A stretch of DNA of 64,000 nt from Thalassotalea sp. HSM 43 (GTDB lineage Bacteria > Pseudomonadota > Gammaproteobacteria > Enterobacterales > Alteromonadaceae), in the NCBI RefSeq assembly GCF_004752005.1, contig NZ_CP038493.1, positions 558,001 through 622,000 on the forward strand. The letters are read 5' to 3'. The notes below the pieces were generated by a model that had not been told where the DNA came from, did not search any database, and saw only the letters and a program-made list of their open reading frames with translations. Shown one piece after another: positions 35,944 through 46,955 of this stretch. The first letter of the stretch is position 1. The number at the start of each line of letters is the position of its first letter. The position numbers and the translations under genes were made by a program.

Positions 35944-37032
35944 CTATTCAATCACGGGTGTTGGACAGTTGACGTCGTGATTTTGCGCTAAATTTCGAAG
36001 GTAGTGGTCCATTATGGTAATTGCCACCATAGCCTCTGCAATTGGCACCGCACGAATACCAACACATGGGTCATGTCGACCACGGGTAATTATATCTGTC
36101 GGATTACCATCTATGTCGATGGTTTTACCGCTGACACCAATACTCGATGTTGGTTTAAGGGCAATATTGGCAACGATATTCTGACCTGATGATATACCAC
36201 CTAATACGCCACCAGCAGAATTAGATAGAAAGCCATCCGGTGTCATTTCATCACGGTGTTCAGAGCCTTTTTGGTCGATACAGTCAAAACCATCGCCTAT
36301 TTCAACACCTTTAACCGCATTGATACTCATTAATGCATGCGCTAAATCCGCATCCAATCGGTCAAATACCGGTTCACCAAGACCAACTGGCATATTCGTC
36401 GCAATGACTTTTACACCTGCACCAATCGAATCTTTTTCACGTAAAATACCGCGTAACAGCTCATCTAATGCGCTAAGTTTGCTGGTGTCAGGGAAAAAGA
36501 ATGGGTTGTTTTCGACTTCATCCCACTGGTAGTTCTGAGCTTTAACATCGCCGATTTGATAAACACAGGCTTTAATTTCCATACCGAACTTTTGTTTAAG
36601 GTACTTTTTGGCAATACTTCCAGCAGCAACTCGCATCGCGGTTTCACGCGCAGATGAACGTCCACCACCACGGTAATCACGAATACCGTGTTTTTGCCAA
36701 TAGGTATAATCTGCATGCCCCGGACGGAAAGACTTGGCTATCTCGCCATAATCTTTTGAGCGCTGATCTTTATTTTCGATCATCAAGCCGATTGGCGTAC
36801 CCGTGGTTTTGCCTTCAAAAGTACCGGATAAGATTTTAACCAAGTCTTCTTCGCGGCGAGCGGTGGTATAGCGAGAAGTCCCCGGCTTGCGACGATCCAA
36901 ATCAAGTTGCAAATCTTCTTCGTCTAGTTCAATACCTGGCGGACAGCCATCAACGATAGCCCCTAATGCCAGACCATGACTCTCACCAAAGGTGGTTACT
37001 CGAAATAATTTACCAAATGTATTACCTGCCAT
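35944..37032 (-). CDS. aroC: chorismate synthase
   Basis: 362 residues, normal length. Signatures: [18 protein letters not shown] at the N-terminus, [17 protein letters not shown] in the middle and [19 protein letters not shown] near the C-terminus, covering the FMNH2 and phosphate sites. It converts 5-enolpyruvylshikimate-3-phosphate to chorismate, the last step of the shikimate pathway. It follows prmB by 6 bases, the prmB-aroC order seen across gammaproteobacteria. Confidence 0.98.
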   Translation of the reverse strand: MAGNTFGKLFRVTTFGESHGLALGAIVDGCPPGIELDEEDLQLDLDRRKPGTSRYTTARREEDLVKILSGTFEGKTTGTPIGLMIENKDQRSKDYGEIAKSFRPGHADYTYWQKHGIRDYRGGGRSSARETAMRVAAGSIAKKYLKQKFGMEIKACVYQIGDVKAQNYQWDEVENNPFFFPDTSKLSALDELLRGILREKDSIGAGVKVIATNMPVGLGEPVFDRLDADLAHALMSINAVKGVEIGDGFDCIDQKGSEHRDEMTPDGFLSNSAGGVLGGISSGQNIVANIALKPTSSIGVSGKTIDIDGNPTDIITRGRHDPCVGIRAVPIAEAMVAITIMDHYLRNLAQNHDVNCPTPVIE

Positions 37033-37038
37033 AATCGA

Positions 37039-37971
37039 CTACTTTAACGCCTCTTCGAATGTTTGTTGATGTTGCTGTAATTGTTGCTTACTCAATTTAA
37101 AGACCCCTAATCCACCACGTTCAAAATCAAGCCACTGAAAATCAACGGTTGGAAACAGCTCTGTAAGATGCACCATAGAGTTACCGACTTCACATATTAA
37201 GCTGCCACCGTCGTTTAAGTGCGTCGAGGCTTGTGCCAATATTTTGCGAGTAAGATCGAGACCATCTTGGCCACTGCCCAACCCCATTTCTGGTTCGTGA
37301 TGGAACTCTTCCGGCATATCACCGATATCTTCCACATCCACATATGGAGGGTTTGTCACTATCAAATCATACTTTTGCTCGGTTAAGCTAGAGAAAAGAT
37401 CAGATTGGATTGGAATAACTTGTTCATTTAATTCATGGTTGTGAATATTAATCGCCGCAACATCGAGTGCATCGGCAGATAAATCTACCGCATCGACGTC
37501 ACTGTTTGGAAACTGATACGCACAGGCTATAGCAATACAGCCACTGCCAGTACAAAGATCAAGTATGCGTTGCGGTTCGTCGTCAACAAGGCCAAAAAAG
37601 CGATTATTGATAAGTTCAGCAATTGGCGACCTTGGCACCAAAACCCGCTCATCAACGTAAAAAGGCAAACCATTAAAGTAGGCCAGATTGGTGATATAAG
37701 CCGCAGGTACGCGCTCATCAATGCGTCGCAAGTAGATATCTATCAAGGCTTGCTTTTCTGATTTGGTCAATCGTGTTTGCATAATGCTATCACCCATGTT
37801 GTAAGGCAAATGCAACGCAAACAAGGTTAATGCAACGGCTTCATCCCATGCATTGTCGGTACCATGACCATAAAATAAATCAGCTTCGTTAAATCGGCTA
37901 ACCGACCAACGCAAGAAATCGTGAATGGTTTTTAGATCTTCAATGACTTCTTTTACATTGACTTCGAGCAA
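37039..37971 (-). CDS. prmB: ribosomal protein uL3 glutamine N5-methyltransferase
   Basis: 310 residues from TTG 37971, preceded by GGGAG at a 6-base spacing; this gives exactly the length of E. coli PrmB, and another TTG nine codons upstream has no site. The N-terminal helical domain contains [24 protein letters not shown]; the SAM-binding domain has [12 protein letters not shown] and the glutamine-binding NPPY ([12 protein letters not shown]). It methylates the Gln of ribosomal protein L3 during assembly. Operon with aroC; divergent from smrB by 93 bases. Confidence 0.96.
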   Translation of the reverse strand: MLEVNVKEVIEDLKTIHDFLRWSVSRFNEADLFYGHGTDNAWDEAVALTLFALHLPYNMGDSIMQTRLTKSEKQALIDIYLRRIDERVPAAYITNLAYFNGLPFYVDERVLVPRSPIAELINNRFFGLVDDEPQRILDLCTGSGCIAIACAYQFPNSDVDAVDLSADALDVAAINIHNHELNEQVIPIQSDLFSSLTEQKYDLIVTNPPYVDVEDIGDMPEEFHHEPEMGLGSGQDGLDLTRKILAQASTHLNDGGSLICEVGNSMVHLTELFPTVDFQWLDFERGGLGVFKLSKQQLQQHQQTFEEALK

Positions 37972-38064
37972 AGCAAACTCCCAACTTTCTAATTTCAATT
38001 AATAATAAACTATTTTACTGATGCTTAACTGTTTTTTACTGCAAAAAAACGCTAAAATTTGCCT

Positions 38065-38623
38065 ATGAAATTTAAAGATCTCTTAGACGAAAACGATAAA
38101 ACCTTGTTCAAGCAAGCCGTAGGGAAGGTTAAGCGTATCAAGCAGGATACCATACCTTCGCATGCAGTTAGCGACAAGCAAAAAACTGCCGCGAAACGTT
38201 TGGCACAAAAAAAAACAAACACTTGATCAGCAAAAACAACTGTTTTACTTTTCTGACGAATTTGAACCTAATCTTGAAGAATCAGGACCAATGAAATTCG
38301 TCCGCGATGACGTTGACAGTTTTGAAGCCAAACGATTAAGGCGAGGTGAATATTACCCAGAGATCACCCTCGACTTACACGGTTTAAAGCAACAACAATC
38401 AAAGCAAGAAATCGCCGCCCTAATTGCCGAATGTATTAAACAACACGTTAATTGTGCATGCATCATTCATGGCATTGGCAATCGCGTATTAAAAACAAAA
38501 GTCCCACACTGGCTAGTACAACACCCAGACATCATGGCGTTTCATCAAGCACCATTAGAGTTTGGCGGAGATGGCGCGTTATTAATATTGATTGATTTAA
38601 AGGACGATTTTCTCTGTAAATAA
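38065..38623 (+). CDS. smrB: SmrB ribosome-collision endonuclease with apparent frameshift
   Basis: The N-terminus ([19 protein letters not shown], then RIKQDTI) starts at ATG 38065 and matches SmrB, but this frame stops at TGA 38224 after LAQKKTNT. The rest of the protein ([68 protein letters not shown]) is in the +1 frame through 38623. The frames meet at a run of nine A (38207-38215); eight A would make one continuous ORF of about 185 codons. The Smr domain with DLHGL and HGxG is complete. Causes could be a real mutation, a sequencing or assembly indel, or slippage on the A9 tract. E. coli SmrB cuts mRNA at collided ribosomes. Confidence 0.85.
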
Positions 38624-38631
38624 GACGTGTA

Positions 38632-39108
38632 CTAACAAAAGTTATCAGGACTTATATGACGTACGATTGGGCCGTGCATTTTTTGCAGATCATAATCGAT
38701 GTGTAACACACTGGCTGTCGCGAAAATAGGTGCGCTTTTATCAGTCGACATCTCAGCCGATAAATAACTCACTAACGGCATATGCGAGACCAACAGTATG
38801 TTTTGCCAACGCTCAACAGACAGCATGCCATCAATATAATCGTGAACTTCACTGGCACTGCCAGCAGGAGTGATTAAACTAAAGGTCTGTAATGGTACGT
38901 CGGCAGCCAATAACGTATGCAGTAATTTTGCGGTTTGCTGAGCACGCTTATACGGGCTAACAAAAATAGCGTCAAACTTGACGCCTTCTGAGCCAAGCCA
39001 TTTGGCCATCACTTTAACCTCGAGTTCGCCGGTTTCAGTGAGCGGTCTTTGCTTGTCTTCTTGTACCCTGGTATCAGCGTCACCATGACGCATTATATAT
39101 ACATTCAT
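38632..39108 (-). CDS. sixA: phosphohistidine phosphatase SixA
   Basis: 158 residues, the length of E. coli SixA. Histidine phosphatase motif RHG at residues 7-9 (YIMRHGDAD) and the second catalytic His in LLVSHMPLVSYL. It removes phosphate from phosphohistidine on phosphotransferase components. Its 3' end faces smrB with an 8-base gap, an order common in related genomes. Confidence 0.94.
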   Translation of the reverse strand: MNVYIMRHGDADTRVQEDKQRPLTETGELEVKVMAKWLGSEGVKFDAIFVSPYKRAQQTAKLLHTLLAADVPLQTFSLITPAGSASEVHDYIDGMLSVERWQNILLVSHMPLVSYLSAEMSTDKSAPIFATASVLHIDYDLQKMHGPIVRHISPDNFC

Positions 39109-39300
39109 TTTATACGAATTGTTAAGCCAATCGATTTGTTATTAGTGCGTTATTCTAAAGAATCTGAGTTTATAGATAAACAATAGTTCAGAAATAAATT
39201 GTAATCAGCTATATTATTAAAATAATTAAAAAAAATAGCCTTCATAAGCTGGCCAATTGCCCTGGTTAGCTCGTCCAAATAACGCCCATTGGAGCAGTCT

Positions 39301-42066
39301 TTGAAAATAAGCCCTAACGATTCGAAACAATATCAAGCCCTTACTCTAGAAAATGGCTTGAGACTTGTATTGGTTCATAATAGTGAATCAAATCGAAGTG
39401 CTGCTGCTCTTGCTGTAAATGCGGGTCATTTTGATGATCCTATCGATCGTCAAGGCATGGCACACTTTCTCGAGCACATGTTATTTTTAGGCACTGAACA
39501 ATACCCTGAAAGTGGCGAATACCAGCAGTTTCTCGCACAACACAATGGCTCGAACAATGCGTGGACAGGCACCGAGCACACCAATTTCTTTTTTGATATC
39601 AATCACAAATACTTTGAACAGGCACTTGATAGATTCAGTCAATTTTTTATCTCTCCCTTATTATCTAAAGAGTTTATCGAAAAAGAGCGGATGAACATCG
39701 ACTCTGAGTTTAAGTTAAAACTTAAAGATGATATGCGTCGTATTTATGATGTTCACAAAGAAACCATCAACCCTGCGCATCCGTTCAGTAAGTTCAGTGT
39801 CGGTAATATCGATACTTTGGCGGATAGACCAAACAGCGAGCTTAAAGACGAAGTTCAAGCATTCTTTAATGAGCATTATCGTGCTAATCGCATGACGTTA
39901 GTTTTAGAGGGCCCCCAGTCTATAGAGGCTCTAAAACAGTTGGCTGAACAAAAATTCCTAGCCATTGCCGAGGGTGTATCCGCAAAACCAGATATAAATG
40001 TGCCGTTATACCTTGAGAAAAATCTCGGCCTAAATATTAATATCCGCCCAGAAAAAGAAGAGCGTAAACTGATATTAAGTTTTGCCTTACCGGGCATCGA
40101 CAAAGATTACCAATACAAACCGGTTAGCTACATCGCCTACTTACTTGGGCATGAAGGGCCTGGCAGTATTTTGTCGATATTAAAAAACAAGCAGTGGGCA
40201 TTAGGCTTAAGCGCTGGTGGCGGCGTTAATGGCTCGAATTTTAAAGATTTTAATATCAGTATTCGCTTAACCCAAGAAGGCCAAAAGCATGAAGCTGATA
40301 TAGCTGAAATGATCTTCGCCTACATTGAGCTTATAAAGCATGATGGTATTCGCGCCGGCTATTATGATGAAAAGAAAGCGATATTAGAGTTTTCGTTTCA
40401 ATACCAAGAAAAGTTAAAAGCACTGGACTCGGTAAATCAGCTAGTGATTGCCATGCATCACTACCCAAGTGATGATTACATCTATGGCGATTATGTGATG
40501 TTGCAATTCAAACCTGAGCTGGTGAAAAGCTTTCTTGATTTGTTAACACCAAACAACATGCGAATGGTACACATTAACCCGGATGTCATCACCAACCAAA
40601 CCAGTCACTGGTATAAGGTGCCCTATAATGTCAGCGACATTGACGATGATGTTTTGGCTCGCTTAACCTCGCCCAAAGTACATGACGAATTGGGTCTACC
40701 TGATGCAAACCCGTATATTGTCGCCAACCCGCAACTGACCCCAGTAGTTGAGGAAATGCATATCCCGAAGCTAGTCAAAGAACAAGCTGGCTTTAGAGTT
40801 TGGTTTAAACAAGACAGTTCGTTTTATGTGCCCAAAGGGCAAATTGTTATCGGTATTGACTCACCGACGGCCATTGCCAGCAAAAAGCACATTGCTATGA
40901 CGCGATTGTTTGTTGAGTTATTTAGCGACTCGGTTTTAGAACAAAATTACGACGCCGAATTAGCTGGTATTCATTATCATTTGTACCCACACCAAGGTGG
41001 CATGACACTGCAGCTTTCTGGCATCAACGAAAAGCAACCATTGCTACTTAAAAACCTGTTATTGGCGATGAAGGATCATTCATTGGCCCCTACTCGTTTT
41101 GACTTATTTAAAAACCAACTGATCACCAACTGGCGTAATGCAGAAAAGAGTAAATCGATCTCGCAACTGTTTTCAAAGCTCAGCGCGCTGATGAAACCAT
41201 TTAGCCCATCAGGTAATGATTTGGCCAATGCCTTATCACAGGTGGGATACGATGACTTTACCGCTTTTTGTGGTCAGTACTTTGCCAAACTAACCATAGA
41301 GTCATTTATTTACGGTAATTGGAATCAGCAACAAGCGCTGTCCATTGCCAACTTAATCGTTGACGAGTTGGGTGAACATATTGATGATCAAGCTAATGTG
41401 ACTTGTAATGTGGTGGATTTTGCTGGGCAGAAAACAGCGATTTTACCGCAATTGCTGCCTGAGCATGACTATGCCAGTGTGATGTATTTTCCAATGCCTG
41501 ACTACGATACCCATACCATGGCCATCACCATGATTGCCAGTCATCTAATATCACCGCACTTTTTCCACCAAATGCGCACCGAAAGGCAATATGGCTATTT
41601 GGTCGGCGTCGGTTATGTACCGATGAATCGCTACCCGGGTATCGCTTTTTATATTCAATCGCCGGATACCAGTGCCGATACGTTATTTGCGGCGATAAAC
41701 GAATTTATCGACGAATTTGATGCGTCTGTGAATGACAACGAATGGACCCACTTAAAACAAGGCCTTATTGGTCAATTGCAAGAGAAAGACACCAGTCCGC
41801 GTATTAAAAGCCAACGCTACTGGATGAGCATTTGCAATAAAGACTTCGATTTTGATCAAAAAGAACGCCTTATGGCAGCGATAGAAAGCATTCAATTAAA
41901 AGATATTGGCGCATTTATCAAAGCCCGATTGTCGAGTAAATCTGACCCAGATAAGATTTGTCTGGCGTCGGTTAAACACGGCGATGAATTAACCTATCTG
42001 ACCCACAGCGCTAAAGCGATCACCGACATTGACGAGTTTCATCGTCAGCTACCATTTAAATCCTGA
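39301..42066 (+). CDS. M16 (insulinase/pitrilysin) family zinc metalloprotease
   Basis: 921 residues. Start TTG 39301, chosen because GGAG at 39291 is spaced 6 bases from it; the in-frame TTG at 39289 overlaps that site. Inverted zinc motif HFLEH (HxxEH, ~55-59) with a further Glu in FIEKERMNIDSEF; the second, inactive half contains MASHLISPHFFHQMRTERQYGYLVG typical of pitrilysin-like proteins. No clear signal peptide is seen, so it may be cytoplasmic, unlike E. coli PtrA. It degrades peptides. The 40% GC region and TTG start are unremarkable for this genome. Confidence 0.93.
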   Translation: MKISPNDSKQYQALTLENGLRLVLVHNSESNRSAAALAVNAGHFDDPIDRQGMAHFLEHMLFLGTEQYPESGEYQQFLAQHNGSNNAWTGTEHTNFFFDINHKYFEQALDRFSQFFISPLLSKEFIEKERMNIDSEFKLKLKDDMRRIYDVHKETINPAHPFSKFSVGNIDTLADRPNSELKDEVQAFFNEHYRANRMTLVLEGPQSIEALKQLAEQKFLAIAEGVSAKPDINVPLYLEKNLGLNINIRPEKEERKLILSFALPGIDKDYQYKPVSYIAYLLGHEGPGSILSILKNKQWALGLSAGGGVNGSNFKDFNISIRLTQEGQKHEADIAEMIFAYIELIKHDGIRAGYYDEKKAILEFSFQYQEKLKALDSVNQLVIAMHHYPSDDYIYGDYVMLQFKPELVKSFLDLLTPNNMRMVHINPDVITNQTSHWYKVPYNVSDIDDDVLARLTSPKVHDELGLPDANPYIVANPQLTPVVEEMHIPKLVKEQAGFRVWFKQDSSFYVPKGQIVIGIDSPTAIASKKHIAMTRLFVELFSDSVLEQNYDAELAGIHYHLYPHQGGMTLQLSGINEKQPLLLKNLLLAMKDHSLAPTRFDLFKNQLITNWRNAEKSKSISQLFSKLSALMKPFSPSGNDLANALSQVGYDDFTAFCGQYFAKLTIESFIYGNWNQQQALSIANLIVDELGEHIDDQANVTCNVVDFAGQKTAILPQLLPEHDYASVMYFPMPDYDTHTMAITMIASHLISPHFFHQMRTERQYGYLVGVGYVPMNRYPGIAFYIQSPDTSADTLFAAINEFIDEFDASVNDNEWTHLKQGLIGQLQEKDTSPRIKSQRYWMSICNKDFDFDQKERLMAAIESIQLKDIGAFIKARLSSKSDPDKICLASVKHGDELTYLTHSAKAITDIDEFHRQLPFKS

Positions 42067-42183
42067 TTTACAGGGGCTTAACCTTTTAATCACAGTTGAT
42101 TTGCTTTAAGATGAATTTCTAAGCTAATAATAAAAATATACTCGATCTATATTGCTCGAGTCGCTAATAGAAATAGACAATTT

Positions 42184-45100
42184 GTGCGATTAAATAGGAA
42201 TAACAAAAAGCAAAATTTCGCTAGTATCCTGACCACAGGTTTATTGGTGTTCCTGTTATTTTTCTCCGCACTGGCCACGTCAGCAACACAATCCCCACTT
42301 AAGTTTCAGCAATACTCCACTAAAGAAGGGCTTAGTGAAAATTCTGTGTATTCAATTACGCAAGATCACAATGGCTTTATTTGGTTTGCAACCCTCGATG
42401 GATTGAACAAATTTGATGGTTATGAATTTGTCCAATATCACACCAAGGATTCCAACAACAGCGCATTACCATCAGATCTTATCCGCGTTGTTTTTGTCGA
42501 TTCGCGCAATCGATTATGGGTCGGTACTCAAGCTGGCCTGGCGTTATACAATGCGACAACTGATTCGTTTGAAGATAGATTTGAAATTTTTGATAACCAA
42601 CCTATTTGGTCTATTTTTGAAGATAATCAAAAAAACATCCTAATATCGACCAACGAAGGGCTATACAAATTAAGTGCCACGCAAGAGCACTTCACTAAAG
42701 TCAGTCTTAGACAGTTCTCGAGCGATGTCGTTGAAGTTAAAACCATATTCCAAGATAACAACAATAACTATTGGTTTGGTACGTTTGAAAACGGCCTATA
42801 TATCGCCAATGAATCGTTAGATTTTGTATTTTCAGCTCAAGAAAATAATAAATTAGATCTAGAAATTGCAAGCTTTAGCATTTATGAAATCGAACTTATT
42901 GAAGATCATTACTGGGTGGCCACTGGTGACGGGATCTATGTTGTCGATAATTCTTATAACATTAAAAAACATATCAAAGCTGACCTCGAAAGCGATAACC
43001 CAAGCATTAATAAAGTGCGAGCTATCGAAAAGGCAAATGAGTTTGAAGTATTTCTTGGTACTGAAGTGGGGCTGTATTCATATAACCTAGTCACTGAAAC
43101 CATCTCTGAACGAAGACACGAAAGAGTAGACAGTACAAGCTTAGATATCAATTTTGTTTACAGCCTATTTAAAGATAAAGCGTCATCTATTTGGGCAGGC
43201 ACTTATACATCAGGGGCTGCGAAGCACACAATTAATAGCTCATTGTTTAATATAGAAATGGCTGAGGGCAATAGTAAAAATAATATTGTGGATTTTGCCG
43301 AACTCGATAATCAAGGTTTGTATATTGCCAACCAATTTGAAGGCATTTTTTACAAGAATTATAAGACCCAAATAATCAGTCCTGTAACCACTACAATAAC
43401 TGAAGGCATAAGATCAATTCATCGAGGAAGTCCGACTGAATTGCTTATTTTTACAAATGAATATCGCCTTTTAAACCTTAACATTGAATCAAATGAAATA
43501 GAGGAAATTTGGCAGTTTAATCTCAAGCACTTGCGTGGCCACGATAGATTTGATTTTGAAATGGTGGATAGATTTGTTTTTCATGGGTCCAATGACAGAA
43601 AGATATTTAAATTTGATATAGAGTCTCAACGATTATCATCCTTCCCGATACCGGGCGCATCGGAAAAGTTTTATATATTGCCGGCAAATCATAATGATAA
43701 AGTTATGATCTTTGGTAGTTCAGGGGAGTTTTTTGAATTCGATATTGACCTAGATACATTTGAAAAGCTGAATATTCCCAAACATAAACTGTTTCTAACA
43801 GATACGCTTGCTGAAGTTAAATTCACAAACGACTTTATTTGGTTTAGTTTCTGGGGAAAAGGTATTCTTACCTACGATAAACAAAAACGAGTATTTCAGC
43901 ATTACAATGAAGCCAATGGCTTAGTAAATGATTATGTTTTCAGTTTTTTGCTCGATAACGAATCGAATGCCTGGTTAAGTACCAACAAGGGAATATCAAA
44001 AATATCCCCAACTAGTAAAACCGTATTTAATTATGATAATTCCTATGGTGTGCAGAACAGTCAATTTTGGGTAATGTCGTCTTTTCAAGGCAGCGATGGA
44101 CAATTTTATTTTGGCAACATTAGGGGCTTTAATAGTTTTTACGCGGAAGATATCACCCCTAAAAAAGGTGTTATATCGCCACCAATAAATACTAAATTAC
44201 TAATTGCCAACAAAGAATATAAACAGCTCGACGGGTTATTATACGCATTAGATTCTATCACCTTAGAGTATAACCAATCGCCTTTTACCATCGAGTTTTC
44301 ATCGCCTAACTCAAGTGTTGCCGAACAAGTTTTATACCGCTATAAATTAATGGGTGTTGATAACAACTGGATAGAAACAGACAGCCATTACCGCAGAGCG
44401 ACCTACACTAATTTAAATGATGGAAGCTATACATTTTTGGTCGAATCATACGATCAAAACAAATCAAAATACCTCAAAGGCAAACAATTAACCGTTCATA
44501 TATTGCCACCTTGGTGGAAAACCAATACCGCTTGGGCGATTTACGGCCTGATCATTTTCTTTATTGGTTACTACTTTTATAACCAGACCAAAACAAAGCA
44601 ACTCACCAATGCCAAAATAAAACAATCGGAAGAACGATTAAAACTTGCGTTGTGGGGCTCTGGCGATGAAATGTGGGATTGGAATTTAATTACTAATCGT
44701 ATGTACCGCTCCAATATCTGGGGGGTATTAAATTTCCCTAAGAATGGCAAGTCGGAAAGCAAAGATGGTGAGCAAAGACGTAATATTCACCCGCAAGACT
44801 ACCCTCGCGTAAAACAATTATTGCTCGAACACAGACAAGGCAAAAGTGAGCATTACGAAGCGGCCTATCGCGTAAAAGATATGAACAGCAAATGGATGTG
44901 GGTACTTGACCGAGGTAAAGTGGTTGAGCGTGACGATGACGGCGAACCAATCCGAATGACGGGTACCTTAAAAGACATCAACCAAATCAAAGCCAATGAA
45001 GAAAGCTTAAAATTATTTGCAAAATGTATTGCCAATATATCCGATGCCGTGGTTGTCTATGACGCACAATTTAAAGCGGTTGATTGTAATGATTCATACC

Positions 45101-46671
45101 AGTTGATTACCGGCCAAACGCGCGAACAAGCACTTGGTAAAGAGCTTGAATTTAATTCTTATCCGCCGACCTTTTTGCAAAACCTTAAGCGCAATTTATT
45201 AGCGAACGGTACTTGGCAAGGTGAAATAGAAAGTAAGCGTGATAATGGCGAGGCCTATTTAATTGATATCACGCTGGATATTATCCGAGATGAAAACGAT
45301 GAAATATCGCATTTTGTTGCGGTATTTTCGGATATCACCAAACGTAAACAAACCGAAGAAGAGCTGCGCAAATTAGCAAATTCAGATACCCTGACCGGAC
45401 TGCCAAACCGCTCATTCTTTCAAGGCAGTCATTCGCAACTGATTAACCAAGAAACCGAACACGCCCTGCTCGTTTTCGATTTAGATAACTTTAAGAAAAT
45501 CAATGACTCGTTAAGTCATCAAGTCGGTGACGTATTGTTATGTAAAGTCACTGAGCGAATCGCGACGATAAATGGCATCAAAGACACCTTTTATCGCCTT
45601 GGTGGTGATGAATTTTCATTGGTATTGAAAGGCAATAATGATATCCACAACATTACCTCGGTTGCTGACGAAATCCTCAGTACCATAGTCGAGCCATACA
45701 GCATCCAGAATAACGAGATTTCGCTGTCCTGTAGTATCGGTATCGCCTTATACCCAGATGATGGCAATAACACCCATGAATTGCTTAAAAACGCCGATAC
45801 CGCAATGTATCACGCCAAAGACGAAGGTGGTGATTGTTACCAGTTCTTTAATGACTCGATGAACAAACAAGCGGTCAAGCGCTTACAAATTGAAAACTTG
45901 ATAAGACACGGTTTAAAAGAAGACTTATTCTCAGTGTTTTATCAGCCGAAAATTGAAGTCAGCTCTGGAAAAGTTGTTGGCATGGAAGCACTGGTGCGTT
46001 TTGAAGCCGGATCTAAAGGTGTCATTCGACCAGATATATTTATTCCTATTTCGGAAGAAACCGGTCAAATCATTGAGATTGGCGAAATCGTATTGCGTAA
46101 AGCTTGTTTGGCCACAAAAGCCTGGATGGACAATGGCATATTTAATGGCCGCATCGCTGTCAACTTGTCAGCGGTACAATTTAAACAGCCGAACTTAGTT
46201 CAAATCATTAATGAAATACTCGAAGAAACCGGTTTACCGGCCGATCGACTTGAACTTGAAATAACCGAAGGCACGGTTATGAACTCTCCGCAGGAAGCGA
46301 TTGAGACCATGCATCAAATTCGTCGTATGGGTATCCACTTGTCTTTAGATGATTTTGGTACCGGCTATTCATCGTTAGCGTATTTAAAGCAGTTCCCTAT
46401 CAATACCCTTAAAATCGATAAAGCCTTCGTTGATGATATTGAAGCGTCCGAAGAAGGTCGCAATATGGTTGCAACCATTGTTACCATCGCTCATAACTTA
46501 GGAATGGAAGTTGTCGCTGAAGGTGTTGAAACGGAAAAGCAACTCGATTACTTGAAGATCCTTAACTGTGAGCAGATGCAAGGTTACTTGTATTCGAAAC
46601 CTCTAGCTGAACCGGATTTTGGCCGTTACTTGTTATCGCATATAATCACCAATCAATCGACGCCCACGTAA
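42184..46671 (+). CDS. two-component-propeller / PAS / GGDEF / EAL sensor protein
   Basis: 1495 residues from GTG 42184. N-terminal signal or membrane segment (~14-36), then repeated propeller blades (WFATLDGLNKFDG; LWVGTQAGLALYN; SSIWAGTYTSGAA; AWLSTNKGISKIS) to ~660, a Y_Y_Y domain (~696-772), a membrane helix (~785-800), two PAS domains (~815-930 and ~945-1055), GGDEF (motif GGDEF at ~1140, intact) and EAL (EAL at ~1267, with DDFGTGYSSLAYL and ITEGTV kept). So it senses a periplasmic signal and should make and/or degrade cyclic di-GMP; both active sites look complete. It lies 280 bp upstream of the sigma-54 peptide genes, which may or may not be linked. Confidence 0.93.
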   Translation: MRLNRNNKKQNFASILTTGLLVFLLFFSALATSATQSPLKFQQYSTKEGLSENSVYSITQDHNGFIWFATLDGLNKFDGYEFVQYHTKDSNNSALPSDLIRVVFVDSRNRLWVGTQAGLALYNATTDSFEDRFEIFDNQPIWSIFEDNQKNILISTNEGLYKLSATQEHFTKVSLRQFSSDVVEVKTIFQDNNNNYWFGTFENGLYIANESLDFVFSAQENNKLDLEIASFSIYEIELIEDHYWVATGDGIYVVDNSYNIKKHIKADLESDNPSINKVRAIEKANEFEVFLGTEVGLYSYNLVTETISERRHERVDSTSLDINFVYSLFKDKASSIWAGTYTSGAAKHTINSSLFNIEMAEGNSKNNIVDFAELDNQGLYIANQFEGIFYKNYKTQIISPVTTTITEGIRSIHRGSPTELLIFTNEYRLLNLNIESNEIEEIWQFNLKHLRGHDRFDFEMVDRFVFHGSNDRKIFKFDIESQRLSSFPIPGASEKFYILPANHNDKVMIFGSSGEFFEFDIDLDTFEKLNIPKHKLFLTDTLAEVKFTNDFIWFSFWGKGILTYDKQKRVFQHYNEANGLVNDYVFSFLLDNESNAWLSTNKGISKISPTSKTVFNYDNSYGVQNSQFWVMSSFQGSDGQFYFGNIRGFNSFYAEDITPKKGVISPPINTKLLIANKEYKQLDGLLYALDSITLEYNQSPFTIEFSSPNSSVAEQVLYRYKLMGVDNNWIETDSHYRRATYTNLNDGSYTFLVESYDQNKSKYLKGKQLTVHILPPWWKTNTAWAIYGLIIFFIGYYFYNQTKTKQLTNAKIKQSEERLKLALWGSGDEMWDWNLITNRMYRSNIWGVLNFPKNGKSESKDGEQRRNIHPQDYPRVKQLLLEHRQGKSEHYEAAYRVKDMNSKWMWVLDRGKVVERDDDGEPIRMTGTLKDINQIKANEESLKLFAKCIANISDAVVVYDAQFKAVDCNDSYQLITGQTREQALGKELEFNSYPPTFLQNLKRNLLANGTWQGEIESKRDNGEAYLIDITLDIIRDENDEISHFVAVFSDITKRKQTEEELRKLANSDTLTGLPNRSFFQGSHSQLINQETEHALLVFDLDNFKKINDSLSHQVGDVLLCKVTERIATINGIKDTFYRLGGDEFSLVLKGNNDIHNITSVADEILSTIVEPYSIQNNEISLSCSIGIALYPDDGNNTHELLKNADTAMYHAKDEGGDCYQFFNDSMNKQAVKRLQIENLIRHGLKEDLFSVFYQPKIEVSSGKVVGMEALVRFEAGSKGVIRPDIFIPISEETGQIIEIGEIVLRKACLATKAWMDNGIFNGRIAVNLSAVQFKQPNLVQIINEILEETGLPADRLELEITEGTVMNSPQEAIETMHQIRRMGIHLSLDDFGTGYSSLAYLKQFPINTLKIDKAFVDDIEASEEGRNMVATIVTIAHNLGMEVVAEGVETEKQLDYLKILNCEQMQGYLYSKPLAEPDFGRYLLSHIITNQSTPT

Positions 46672-46881
46672 AAGCCAATCAAAAACAAGAATCTCAAATA
46701 CTAATCTAACACGCTAATCACGCACCTATTATCTATTCATCGCTGTTAGCCAACCTACAATCCCCTAGTAATCAATTGCTAATAACCGTTATCTAATACC
46801 TAGAACATTAATTCAATTTGTTAGCGCTTGTTCGCTGAACTAAAGCACGCTCGCATTAATAAAACCACCCAATTTTAAACT

Positions 46882-46897
46882 TGGCACGATATTCGCT
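46882..46897 (+). promoter_or_regulatory. sigma-54 (RpoN) type promoter
   Basis: TGGCACG-ATAT-TCGCT matches the consensus TGGCACG-N4-TTGCW with a single mismatch (C for T). The invariant GG (46883-46884) and GC (46895-46896) have the required 10-base gap. Transcription would begin near 46907-46909, about 48 bases before the first peptide gene. A 13-bp palindrome GTACTG-C-CAGTAC (46901-46913) covers the presumed start site. Confidence 0.75.
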
Positions 46898-46955
46898 TAA
46901 GTACTGCCAGTACAAACATTTTTATTTAAAAATAATAAATTAGGGAATATTGAAA

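Noticed and set aside
38162-38623. A separate Smr-domain gene starting at ATG 38162
   Set aside because: The SmrB N-terminus is encoded directly upstream in another frame, so this start is most likely an artefact of the frameshift at 38207-38215.
39289-39303. TTG at 39289 as the M16 protease start
   Set aside because: It overlaps the GGAG ribosome site that is properly spaced for the TTG at 39301.
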